Virus record (IMG/VR): IMGVR_UViG_3300028800_000241
Location: 1 to 31,699 of that record
Reading direction: 5' to 3' (one strand)
DNA: 31,699 nt
Source: a virus
Shown: positions 17,289 through 24,362 of the stretch, piece after piece
Numbering within the stretch: the first letter of the stretch is position 1
How the letters are laid out: each line of letters starts with the position of its first letter
Made by a program: the position numbers and the translations under genes
The notes under the pieces: model-generated
Told to the model about the DNA's origin: nothing
Database searches by the model: none
The model's input: the letters and a program-made list of their open reading frames with translations, nothing else

Positions 17289-18227
17289 TTACATCGCTAT
17301 CCGCTGCTCTTTGAAGTAGACCAGCGATTCGTCCAGGGTCCTGACGCTCTTAGCGTCTAAGCGTTTGGCATAGGTCGCGCTGCGGTTGTAAGCCGTTTCC
17401 ATCAACTCGTACATGCTGGCCCCAGGATTCAGGCGCAGGTGTTTCCCGTTCAGGAAGCTGTCAAACAACCGATATAACCACTGCTCGCCGCCGATCACGT
17501 TTGCGGAGGTCAGCAGATTCAAGTAGTACTCGTCCGTGTAGTGCCGCGAGTAACCACGGTTTCCAGCGTAGTGATAATGAATCAACCGAGGGTCGATGTG
17601 ATTGGTCTTCCCCAGCCTCCACATCTTGAGGTCAAACAGCAGCTCCTCACCGCCGTAGCCTTGCAACAACTCCTCGGGACCGTAGCCGCCCACTTCGTCC
17701 CACGCGGTCTTACGCACTACAAACCCGCCGTGCCCACCCGCCGCGAGCGGATACATCGTGAACTCCTTCTGCGGAAACTGTGAACTCTCTGCCCAGAAGT
17801 TATAGTCGAGCTTCAGCGTGTAGTGGTAATGCGCTCCCTGCGACGAGTAAAACTTCGTCGTAGAGTGAAGCATGTCCAGCGGCCTGCCTTCGAAGTCGGC
17901 TACGACTCTCTCGAAGTAGCGCTTCCCAACAAGACAGTGGTTATCGAAGAAGCACAGCAGGTTACCGTCAGCGACCGAAGCGCCGCGTTGGCGGGCGGCT
18001 GGCGGGGACAACGCCACATCGGAGTGGACGTGCGCGAGCAGCCGCTTGGAACTTTCCAGATAGTGAATCGTGTTTAGGGCGTCGGCGTCTAACTTCTCTC
18101 CATTGGTGACAATGACGTAGTTATAGTCGAAGTCCAAACCGAGTAAGTCCTCTTCACAGCTATGGATTGTCGCCCAAAGCCCCAAGGCATTACCGCGATG
18201 CGGAATGATGATAGAGAAGTCAGCCAC
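17289..18227 (-). CDS. Family-2 glycosyltransferase (GT-A fold)
   Basis: A 312-aa protein starting at GTG 18227 behind AGGA (spacing 8), just 2 bases past the terminase stop. The N-terminus FSIIIPHRGN is a classic GT2 nucleotide-sugar strand. FFDNHCLVG (residues 93-101) holds a DxD-like DNH metal site. GGHGGFVVRKTAWDEVGGYG then YGGEELLFDLKMWRLG matches the galactosyltransferase/GalNAc-T-like catalytic region, with E194/E195 as likely acceptor-activating residues. No signal peptide or membrane segment is visible, so it should act in the cytoplasm. It sits between large terminase and portal, so it is co-expressed with head genes. It may glycosylate capsid protein or modified phage DNA. The acceptor is unknown. 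Confidence 0.85.
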   Translation of the reverse strand: MADFSIIIPHRGNALGLWATIHSCEEDLLGLDFDYNYVIVTNGEKLDADALNTIHYLESSKRLLAHVHSDVALSPPAARQRGASVADGNLLCFFDNHCLVGKRYFERVVADFEGRPLDMLHSTTKFYSSQGAHYHYTLKLDYNFWAESSQFPQKEFTMYPLAAGGHGGFVVRKTAWDEVGGYGPEELLQGYGGEELLFDLKMWRLGKTNHIDPRLIHYHYAGNRGYSRHYTDEYYLNLLTSANVIGGEQWLYRLFDSFLNGKHLRLNPGASMYELMETAYNRSATYAKRLDAKSVRTLDESLVYFKEQRIAM

Positions 18228-18229
18228 GT

Positions 18230-19582
18230 TTACAGTCCTGGAACCTGCCGAAAGCGATACACGAACGGGGCCTGGTCGGCCTGCCAATTACACAACGCCA
18301 AAGAGATGACGCAGTCGTCATGAGATCCGCTTGGAGCGGAGAACTTCACCGTTCCGTTCGTATTCACGATGTACTCGTAACTTTCCAGCTCACGGCGCAT
18401 AACCGTCAACTCTGCTGGAAAGGAGATTCTTGCTTTCTCGATGTTGATGCGCAGCTTGTCGATGAGCTGATGCTTCGCCGTGTTACTGGAGATCTTGTAC
18501 GGAACGACGTTCAGCCCAGCGCCTTGGATCGTCTCTACAATCGGGTCACCGATACCGGTGGAGTCGATGCAGACCTGTGCCTTGTACCGGCGCGCTACGT
18601 CGATCATGCGGGAGTATTGAATCTCCCATTCCAACTTGTTGAACCGATCCTGGTACACCACGTGGCGATTCAGACAGTCCATCACGGTCAGAACTGTGAA
18701 GTCTTTCAACTTGCCCAAGTCAACACCCAGAATGTAGCGATGACCGGGGATGTAATCCTGCAACGACCCGCGCACGCAGGATGCGATCCCGCGAAACACA
18801 CCAGCGGAATCCATCAAGAAGTGGGCAGCGACTTCCTGCCGGAACACGTCGTCAGGCAGGTTCCGTTTCATCTGCCGGATAGATTCAAGCGGTACGGTCG
18901 GGTTCGACCAGGTTGGCATCCGAATGGACAACCATTCCGGGTACTTGTCTTCGCCGGGGGCGAACTTCGGACTTCCGTCGTCAAAGAACTTCTCGCCGCG
19001 TTGATAGATGTCGTAGAACCAGTTGCGCGCGTGCGGTGTGCTGATGAAGATACCGGGCGCAAACGTTTGAGTAACTGTGGTAATCAGCGAGACAAATGAC
19101 TCGTACGGGATTCGCGCCGCTTCGTCGCAGATGAAGAAGTTGACGCCGAACCCGCGAAGTGAGTCGGGGTTATCACCAGACTTGAACTCGATTACACTGT
19201 GCTCTGCCCCATCTGGCTTTAGGATGACAATCTTCAGATCCGCCTTATACTCTGCGTATGTGTTCTTCGGAAGCATACGCTTCGTCAGGTTGTAGGCGTT
19301 CTTCGATTGTGCGAACGTGGGAGCCACCCACCAGTTCAACGAACCCTCGTGCGTCCAAGCACGCTTGATGATCGCCGTGACACAGCCGTACGTTTTGCCG
19401 AACTTCGTTCCGCAGGCACCCACGACGAACCGCAATCCGAGGATTGTGTCAAGCGCTGTAATCAGTTGGTGCTGCTTCGGATGCGCGGGCGGCAGCTTCA
19501 GGCTGACCGGTCTAACTACGGTCTTCTGCGAGAGAAGTTCAGATGTTCGAAATTCTTGTTCGGGGGGCTTCGTTCGGGCCAT
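18230..19582 (-). CDS. terL: Terminase large subunit
   Basis: A 450-aa protein starting at ATG 19582. A GTG at 19615 has no ribosome binding site. The ATPase half has Walker A GACGTKFGKT (residues 55-64) and Walker B FFICDE (149-154), with a likely coupling ISTP near 180-183. The nuclease half has the RNase H-like acidic residues D288 (ILGVDLGK), D340 (VCIDSTGIGD) and D422/D423 (SGSHDDCV). It packages and cuts phage DNA at the portal. All key residues are intact and the length is usual for the family. Confidence 0.95.
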   Translation of the reverse strand: MARTKPPEQEFRTSELLSQKTVVRPVSLKLPPAHPKQHQLITALDTILGLRFVVGACGTKFGKTYGCVTAIIKRAWTHEGSLNWWVAPTFAQSKNAYNLTKRMLPKNTYAEYKADLKIVILKPDGAEHSVIEFKSGDNPDSLRGFGVNFFICDEAARIPYESFVSLITTVTQTFAPGIFISTPHARNWFYDIYQRGEKFFDDGSPKFAPGEDKYPEWLSIRMPTWSNPTVPLESIRQMKRNLPDDVFRQEVAAHFLMDSAGVFRGIASCVRGSLQDYIPGHRYILGVDLGKLKDFTVLTVMDCLNRHVVYQDRFNKLEWEIQYSRMIDVARRYKAQVCIDSTGIGDPIVETIQGAGLNVVPYKISSNTAKHQLIDKLRINIEKARISFPAELTVMRRELESYEYIVNTNGTVKFSAPSGSHDDCVISLALCNWQADQAPFVYRFRQVPGL

Positions 19583-19620
19583 TTGGGGGTTTCTTCCCGG
19601 CCCAAACCGAAACACTGTGT

Positions 19621-20232
19621 CTAGTGGTTAGTGGCCGAAGTATCTTCGTTCTCTGTAGCGTCTACCGGCGCTTCCAACAATCTGGGCTCCAGCACGTCTG
19701 TGAACTCCGCTTCCAAAGCTTCGTCGCTGTCCGCTCGGGCGGTAACTGCTGCCGGTTTCGTTCCTTCGCCTTCCATGATGCCGACCGAAGCCGTGAACTC
19801 GAACTTCTGCGTGGTCAGCGTGCCCAGCGACTTCGGGTAGTACCCGAGGTTCTGAAGCGCCGCTACTTTGTTCAGCTCCAGGGTGAAGATCGTCTTACAA
19901 TGTTCCAGGTACGTCCTGGTTCCCGGCTTGCATTCCTTCGACTTCTTGCTGGCCTCCAGATCTTTAATCTGCCGGTCGAAGTTCATGGCGATGTCGGCGA
20001 TGACGTTCGCTATGTCGTCCTCGCGAATGAGCTGCGCCTTTTCTCTGCGAATAGCGTCTTTATCCTTGCGGATCATCCGTTCCGAGACTTGGCACAGGTC
20101 GGCAATCGACTGGTTGGTCTCGTCGGGGCGCGTGGCCATCATGTAGCGAACCACGTGCAGCCGGTCCTTGGCCACCAGGCGCTCGCCGGTCTGCGCGAGG
20201 GCGATCAGTTTTTCGGCTTTCGGGATGGCCAT
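19621..20232 (-). CDS. terS: Terminase small subunit
   Basis: A 203-aa protein upstream of the large terminase. Residues 39-65 (ETNQSIADLCQVSERMIRKD) form a helix-turn-helix, followed by a long helical oligomerisation region and an acidic C-terminal tail. It would recognise the packaging site and regulate the large subunit. No Shine-Dalgarno sequence precedes the ATG, and the leader from the promoter at 20351-20378 is about 110 bases long. The gap to terL is 38 bases. HTH and position support the call; the exact family is not identified. Confidence 0.8.
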   Translation of the reverse strand: MAIPKAEKLIALAQTGERLVAKDRLHVVRYMMATRPDETNQSIADLCQVSERMIRKDKDAIRREKAQLIREDDIANVIADIAMNFDRQIKDLEASKKSKECKPGTRTYLEHCKTIFTLELNKVAALQNLGYYPKSLGTLTTQKFEFTASVGIMEGEGTKPAAVTARADSDEALEAEFTDVLEPRLLEAPVDATENEDTSATNH

Positions 20233-20284
20233 AAGGTTGGGGTTGGGGTCGGAGAGGAAAGCAAGGTGCGCAGAGTGTGCAAAT

Positions 20285-20311
20285 CTCTAAGAGACACTTT
20301 TCCGCAAAGTG
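20285..20311 (-). promoter_or_regulatory. Hairpins in the late-operon leader
   Basis: Within the roughly 110-base leader before terS, TCTCTAAGAGA (20285-20295) is a perfect short palindrome and CACTTT-TCCGC-AAAGTG (20295-20311) a perfect 6-bp hairpin. With no Shine-Dalgarno sequence before terS, these may influence translation or RNA stability. I see no gene in 20233-20529. Confidence 0.35.
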
Positions 20312-20350
20312 GGCGTCACATCAAGCCACCCATTTCCTCTATCTACTTAC

Positions 20351-20378
20351 AATATAGCACACAAATAGTGTGTGTCAA
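20351..20378 (-). promoter_or_regulatory. Main late (structural) operon promoter
   Basis: TTGACA and TATATT are spaced 16 bases apart on the minus strand, about 110 bases before terS. CACAC-TATTT-GTGTG forms an inverted repeat in the spacer, so the site probably doubles as an operator. It has the CTTGACAC core. Confidence 0.7.
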
Positions 20379-20429
20379 GCGGTTACTGTGAGTCCTGCGT
20401 TCATGAAAGTCTGTTAATACCCACAAAAC

Positions 20430-20520
20430 AAAGGGCTTGAGAGGAGTTAAAATAGTTTGAAAATAGTTTGAAAAGACTTACGAAGGATACTATTTTGCAC
20501 TGGTAAGGACATGCTACGAT
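20430..20520 (+). promoter_or_regulatory. Upstream region and extended -10 of the zinc-ribbon gene
   Basis: AAAATAGTTTG occurs twice in tandem (around 20448-20472). TGCTACGAT at 20512-20520 is an extended -10 element with no clear -35, nine bases before the GTG at 20530. The transcript would be leaderless or nearly so, and no Shine-Dalgarno sequence is present. Confidence 0.4.
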
Positions 20521-20529
20521 CCCGATAGA

Positions 20530-20763
20530 GTGTTAGTTCAAATAGGCACGGACCCGGCGCATGTAGAGGTGTGCTCGGGATGCGGTCGAGTGTTTCAGGC
20601 AGCGGACCTTAACCTCGACTTAACCACAAATATGTGGAGCTGTGACACATGCGCGAAGGCGTTCACCCCTAGCGCGGCGGACACAGCTTATTCTTCCATT
20701 TGGTTTTGCGGTAAAGCGTGCGAAAAGAGATCTGGGCCTGCGATGTTAGACGCTACCGATTGA
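20530..20763 (+). CDS. Small zinc-ribbon protein
   Basis: A 77-aa frame starting with GTG at 20530. Four cysteines in CSGCGRVF and CDTCAKAF, about 18 residues apart, form a classic treble of zinc-binding knuckles, and a third CGKAC motif follows. Such small phage zinc ribbons often bind nucleic acid or proteins such as RNA polymerase or repressors. It is convergent with the XRE repressor and overlaps its 3' end by 11 bases. This could couple their expression, and a role as antirepressor or cofactor is a guess. The Cys pattern makes it a likely real gene despite the lack of a ribosome binding site. Confidence 0.6.
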   Translation: MLVQIGTDPAHVEVCSGCGRVFQAADLNLDLTTNMWSCDTCAKAFTPSAADTAYSSIWFCGKACEKRSGPAMLDATD

Positions 20764-21034
20764 CACGCACGGGCGTTGTGGTGGACGTTCCATATGGCCT
20801 GCCGTTCTTCTTGGGTGTGTATTGCGCAAGTCCTTCTTCAAACGGAACTCCCAGGACTCTGCACATGCGAGCCATAGTTTCTTCGGTAGGCCGGGAAACG
20901 TCCTCTCTGTAGAAATAGATGGACGACCGGGACAAATCGCATTTGCGAGCGAACAGCTCGGGTGTAAGATTCAAGCGCTCCAGGTGCGGATCAAGCCACT
21001 GCTTGATGTGATTGAAGTCTCTTTTCGTCGGCAT
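20753..21034 (-). CDS. XRE-family repressor
   Basis: A 93-aa protein with a helix-turn-helix at about residues 23-60 (LTPELFARKCDLSRSSIYFY, then RPTEETMARMCRVLGVPFEE), typical of HTH_3 regulators. It is transcribed opposite to the DNA polymerase gene. Two minus-strand promoters with the CTTGACAC core precede it. The nearer one leaves only 7 bases between -10 and ATG, so its mRNA should be leaderless. It most likely maintains lysogeny or times early expression and probably regulates itself by binding the nearby CTTGACAC sites. It lacks the C-terminal peptidase domain of LexA-like repressors, so induction would need another partner. Confidence 0.8.
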   Translation of the reverse strand: MPTKRDFNHIKQWLDPHLERLNLTPELFARKCDLSRSSIYFYREDVSRPTEETMARMCRVLGVPFEEGLAQYTPKKNGRPYGTSTTTPVRVNR

Positions 21035-21041
21035 ACTACTG

Positions 21042-21071
21042 ATTATCGGTAAGAGTAGGGGTGTGTGTCAA
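21042..21071 (-). promoter_or_regulatory. Proximal repressor promoter, leaderless
   Basis: TTGACA at 21066-21071 and GATAAT at 21042-21047 (minus strand) are 18 bases apart. The -10 ends 7 bases before the repressor ATG at 21034, so transcription should start at or next to the A of ATG, like lambda PRM. Confidence 0.65.
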
Positions 21072-21193
21072 GGGGTTAACAGAGAATACTACCTAACTAC
21101 TTTAGAATCAACAAAGCATAAAGCTAACATACACATAACAAAGCATTTACCCCATTGCTAAGCACACACTCAGCCTGGGCGACGTATAGTCTT

Positions 21194-21222
21194 ATTATGA
21201 CAGGTTTTTAGGTGTGTGTCAA
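21194..21222 (-). promoter_or_regulatory. Distal repressor promoter, strong
   Basis: TTGACA at 21217-21222 and CATAAT at 21194-21199, spaced 17 bases, make the best sigma70-like promoter in the window. It would give a leader of about 150 bases before the repressor gene, similar in layout to lambda PRE. Its -35 region carries GGTGTGTGTCAAG when read on the plus strand. Confidence 0.7.
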
Positions 21223-21281
21223 GAGGTATTCACCTGTTTGTCAAGCATTATTTTGACTTTTCCACAGGTTTCTTGAACTTG

Positions 21282-21311
21282 TTGCGCACACACATGAAAA
21301 TGGTGTATAGT
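21282..21311 (+). promoter_or_regulatory. DNA polymerase promoter, leaderless
   Basis: TTGCGC and TATAGT are separated by 18 bases. TATAGT is followed by six bases and then GTG at 21318, so the transcript should begin at the start codon. GCACACACA and GGTG flank the spacer. Confidence 0.55.
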
Positions 21312-21317
21312 GGTTAT

Positions 21318-23549
21318 GTGAGCGACATCAAGAATCTCGACGTAGCCGAGCTGAAGCCCGCCTTGAACACGACGCTGGTCACCAACCAGGCCGGTTTGGA
21401 GAAAGTAGCCCAGTTCTTCGAAAGGGTGAAGACCTTTGGGTTTGACACCGAGACGAATATCGTTCCGAGGTTTACCACCAGGAAACTGCGTACCATTCAG
21501 GTAGGAAACCGCGATGAGCAGTACGTCATCGACTTGCTTGCGTTCGCCGGTTCACCCGAAGACCTGGCCTCGGGGCAGGGGAAGAAGCAGACCTCGTCAT
21601 GGGCGAAGCCGGTCGTGGATGCGCTGCGCGCAGGTTTAGACTCTAAGGCTCACGTCAAGGTTGGGGCCAACCTGCAATTCGACTACGAAACGGTTTTGTG
21701 GTGTCTCGGGCTGCGATCTTGGAACTTCTACGACGTGCAGCTCGCAGAGAAGGTGATATACGCAGGGCAGGAAAACTTCTTTCGTGAGGGGTTCTGGGCT
21801 TTGGACGATCTGGTGGAGCGCTACTGCCACCTGAAGATCAGCAAAGATGAGCAGAAGTCGTTCGATCTGGAGACGCCCCTCACCGACCGGCAGATTGAAT
21901 ACGCTGCGCTGGACACCCGCCTGCCGCTGGCGGTAATGGCTGGTCAGCGCGCTGTGATCGAGAAGGCCAAGTTGGGGCGCATCGTCCAGGTCGAGAACGA
22001 TGCTATCCCGGCGTTCGGGGAAATGCACATCAACGGGGTGCTGATGGACGCCTCAGCCTGGACCGCGCTGGGGAAGGACAATGAGGCGGCTCATAAAGCC
22101 AACATTAAAGTCCTAGACACATTTTTCCTGCCGGTGGTTGGGAAGAAGGAGGCACCGACCGTTGACGTGGCCGGGTTGGAGGAGGCGTGGCGCGCGGAGA
22201 CCGACCGCGAGAAGCGGGCTGAGCTTCGCCGGAAGTACCAAGCCGGTTCGCGAGCGGTACGCGAGTGGACGGCGAACGCCGCGAAGTACGAGGGCGAGGC
22301 GGCTATCAACTACAACGCCACCGCCCAACTGCTCGCGGCGCTGCGCAAGCTGGGATTCGGAGCAAAGATCCTGCCCAGCACGAACGACAAGATTCTGGCT
22401 AAGCACTCCGACAGGCCGGTGATCCAGGCCATCCAGAACTACCGAGAGACGGCGCAGATCATCAAGAACTTCGGGGAAGCATGGCTGGAGCACATCGACC
22501 CGGTCACCGGGCGCATCCACTCAACGATCAACCAGATGGGCGCGGCCACCGGTCGCACCAGCTCCTCGAAGCCGAACATCCAGAACATCAAGAAGGAAAA
22601 GAAGTGGCGGCGCTGCTTCGTCGCCCGCGCCGGTCGGCGTATTGTCACTACGGACATGAGCGGCGCTGAGCTGCGCATCATGGCCGACGACAGCCGAGAT
22701 GAAACTTGGATCGTAGCGTTCGAGAAGGACTGGGATCTCCACTCCATCGGCGCGGAGATGGCCGAGCCAGCGAAGTGGGCGGCTTGTGCTTTGGAAGGGT
22801 GCAACTTCGCTGCGAAGAAGTTGAAGTGTGAATGTCCTGCCCACAAGAAGTTGAGGGACGATACGAAGTCCTTGAATTTCGGGATTGCCTACGGTATGGA
22901 GGAATCAGCAGTCGCCGCGAAGCTGCACATTTCCAAAGAAGCAGCCGGGTCGAAGTTGACGAACTGGCGTAGAGTCAATAAAGGGGTCAACGACTACCTG
23001 GCACGCTCCGGCGAGACCGCCAAGTTGCAGTGTTGCGCCCACGACATGCTGGGCCGCAGACGCTTGTTCGACAAGCCCGACTGGAAGCGCGCCGCCGAGA
23101 TCGCCGTGGAGCGCGTAACGGAAGACGCTGTTAAGAAGGAAGCAGAGCTGGCTAGGCTGGAGAAGCGGAAGCCGCGCCCAGCCGAGTTGCTTCCCCGCAG
23201 GCCGGTGGACTCCAAAGCTATCGGGCGGGTGTACTACGCCATGTTCGGTAGTATCGAGCGCGAGGGCAAGAACATGCGTGTCCAAGGCACCAACGCCACG
23301 ATTGCGAAGATCGCGATGGGGGCCGGGTTCGACAAGGATGGAAAGCCGTTCATGTGGCACCTCTTGCCTGAATACGACGCGCTGCTTGAAAATTTCGTTC
23401 ATGACGAGTTCGTCAATGACGCACCTGAAGAGAGGGCGGAAGAGGTTCGCCTCATGGTTGAGGACTGTATTCTGCGCGCCGGGGCGGAAGTGCTGCGCCG
23501 GGTGAAGATGTTGTCGGAGAGCCACATCGGGGAGTGCTGGACGAAGTAA
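21318..23549 (+). CDS. Family A DNA polymerase with 3'-5' exonuclease
   Basis: A 743-aa protein read from GTG 21318, chosen because the -10 lies 6 bases upstream and no Shine-Dalgarno sequence supports earlier starts (in-frame starts exist at 21216 and 21294). The exonuclease half has ExoI GFDTET (D43/E45), ExoII VGANLQFDYE and ExoIII YAALDTRLP. The polymerase half has motif A DMSGAELR (D446), motif B KSLNFGIAYG (K517) and motif C VHDE (D696). A Cys/His-rich insertion between motifs A and B (C490, C495, C504, C506, H509) may bind zinc. There is no 5'-nuclease domain. It replicates the phage genome and is divergent from the repressor. All catalytic residues are intact. Confidence 0.95.
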   Translation: MSDIKNLDVAELKPALNTTLVTNQAGLEKVAQFFERVKTFGFDTETNIVPRFTTRKLRTIQVGNRDEQYVIDLLAFAGSPEDLASGQGKKQTSSWAKPVVDALRAGLDSKAHVKVGANLQFDYETVLWCLGLRSWNFYDVQLAEKVIYAGQENFFREGFWALDDLVERYCHLKISKDEQKSFDLETPLTDRQIEYAALDTRLPLAVMAGQRAVIEKAKLGRIVQVENDAIPAFGEMHINGVLMDASAWTALGKDNEAAHKANIKVLDTFFLPVVGKKEAPTVDVAGLEEAWRAETDREKRAELRRKYQAGSRAVREWTANAAKYEGEAAINYNATAQLLAALRKLGFGAKILPSTNDKILAKHSDRPVIQAIQNYRETAQIIKNFGEAWLEHIDPVTGRIHSTINQMGAATGRTSSSKPNIQNIKKEKKWRRCFVARAGRRIVTTDMSGAELRIMADDSRDETWIVAFEKDWDLHSIGAEMAEPAKWAACALEGCNFAAKKLKCECPAHKKLRDDTKSLNFGIAYGMEESAVAAKLHISKEAAGSKLTNWRRVNKGVNDYLARSGETAKLQCCAHDMLGRRRLFDKPDWKRAAEIAVERVTEDAVKKEAELARLEKRKPRPAELLPRRPVDSKAIGRVYYAMFGSIEREGKNMRVQGTNATIAKIAMGAGFDKDGKPFMWHLLPEYDALLENFVHDEFVNDAPEERAEEVRLMVEDCILRAGAEVLRRVKMLSESHIGECWTK

Positions 23550-23552
23550 ACG

Positions 23553-23570
23553 GTGTCAAAAACCTGACAC
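23553..23570. promoter_or_regulatory. Inverted repeat GTGTCA-TGACAC after the polymerase gene
   Basis: GTGTCA and TGACAC are separated by six bases (AAAACC), three bases after the polymerase stop. It could be an operator built from the same half-site as the CTTGACAC family, or a small hairpin. No U-tract follows. Confidence 0.45.
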
Positions 23571-23605
23571 GTTCTTGGTGTGACCCACACTCCCACAAAA
23601 AATGC

Positions 23606-23634
23606 TTGACATACACCCTTTCGTGGGGTACTCT
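23606..23634 (+). promoter_or_regulatory. Promoter of the second XRE regulator
   Basis: TTGACA and TACTCT are 17 bases apart, with a CTTGACAT core. CTTCCC-TTTA-GGGAAG (23633-23648) is a perfect dyad around the expected transcription start and covers the ribosome binding site, so it may act as an operator or a hairpin that limits translation. Confidence 0.6.
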
Positions 23635-23658
23635 TCCCTTTAGGGAAGGTGATAGAAG

Positions 23659-24069
23659 ATGCCAAACATTGAGAAGGTCAACACCAGGCTGAGCGAGATC
23701 ATCAACGCCAAGATGGAGGAGCGTGGTGTAAGCATCAACGACGTAGCCAAGAGCACTGGTGTATCGTACGAGCACATGCGGCGGGTCGCTCGCGGTGTGG
23801 TTCCCTCCAGGTTCATCTTGAAGGCCATCTGCGACGAGCTGAAGCTGCCCTTCAAGCAGCTCCAAGAACTGGCTGACGAGGCGAAGATGCGGGAGAAGTA
23901 CGGGGACTTGCCGTTGAAGCTGGCTGGCAAGACCCCGTCCTTAGAGCCGTTGGAGAGGATCTGGAGCAAGTTGTCTGAGCAGCAGCAGGAAGACCTCATC
24001 TACATGGCGAAGAGTTGGTTGAGGCGTGGTCCCGCCGCCGTCGCCAACAGCAAGGTAGCGGCGGTTTAG
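23659..24069 (+). CDS. XRE-family transcriptional regulator
   Basis: A 136-aa protein starting at ATG 23659 behind a purine-rich GGGAAGG. The HTH lies at about residues 22-58 (VSINDVAKSTGVSYEHMRRV, then VVPSRFILKAICDELKLPFK), and the C-terminus is helical and basic (LIYMAKSWLRRG). It sits directly before attP and the integrase. It is probably a second switch regulator controlling integration or antagonising the repressor at 20753-21034. Its first bases share 18 of 19 positions with the start of the HNH gene at 27990. Confidence 0.8.
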   Translation: MPNIEKVNTRLSEIINAKMEERGVSINDVAKSTGVSYEHMRRVARGVVPSRFILKAICDELKLPFKQLQELADEAKMREKYGDLPLKLAGKTPSLEPLERIWSKLSEQQQEDLIYMAKSWLRRGPAAVANSKVAAV

Positions 24070-24143
24070 GTGCGGTACAATTCCTTTATAGAACAAGTAG
24101 CTCTAACTTTTCGCTGTTTTGGCGTTTTTGCTGCTAAGTTCTT

Positions 24144-24204
24144 TAAAATGTTAAGCCTACAAGCGCCCGTAGCTCAGTTGGATAGAGCGGCTGGCTTCGA
24201 ACCA
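24144..24204 (+). promoter_or_regulatory. attP core: 5' half of a tRNA-Arg gene with its own promoter
   Basis: From 24163 the sequence is GCGCCCGTAGCTCAGTTGGA and on through the D-arm and the anticodon stem-loop to 24204, where tRNA similarity stops. The loop CTTCGAA implies anticodon UCG (arginine). There is no T-arm or 3' acceptor strand, so it is not a functional tRNA. TAAAAT at 24144-24149 is a plausible -10 for it. Tyrosine integrases often recombine within anticodon loops, and the integrase gene starts 160 bases downstream. After integration the phage would supply the promoter and 5' half and the host the 3' half. Crossover at the anticodon loop is inference. Confidence 0.75.
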
Positions 24205-24212
24205 TCGCCTAT

Positions 24213-24316
24213 CAAAACACACACATGCGGTGTCTTTTTTACACACAAGCACCTGCGTAGCGTGTACAAAACAGTGTATTTACCCCGTATTTTCATCGGT
24301 TTCCAAAACACACACA
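24213..24316. repeat. Direct repeats near attP, candidate integrase arm sites
   Basis: CAAAACACACACA occurs exactly at 24213-24225 and 24304-24316, 91 bases apart, on the integrase side of the tRNA-like core. Arm-type sites for tyrosine integrases are short direct repeats flanking the core, so this is a good candidate. A T6 run follows a weak hairpin near 24221-24240. Confidence 0.5.
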
Positions 24317-24325
24317 AAAAGACTG

Positions 24326-24355
24326 TTGCATCACACATAAACCGCGTGCTATCAT
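24326..24355 (+). promoter_or_regulatory. Integrase promoter, leaderless
   Basis: TTGCAT and TATCAT are spaced 18 bases apart. The -10 ends 7 bases before the GTG at 24363, with no Shine-Dalgarno sequence for that start. This is the same geometry as at the repressor and polymerase genes. It lies inside the attP region, so integration may disconnect or alter expression. Confidence 0.55.
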
Positions 24356-24362
24356 CAGAAAC

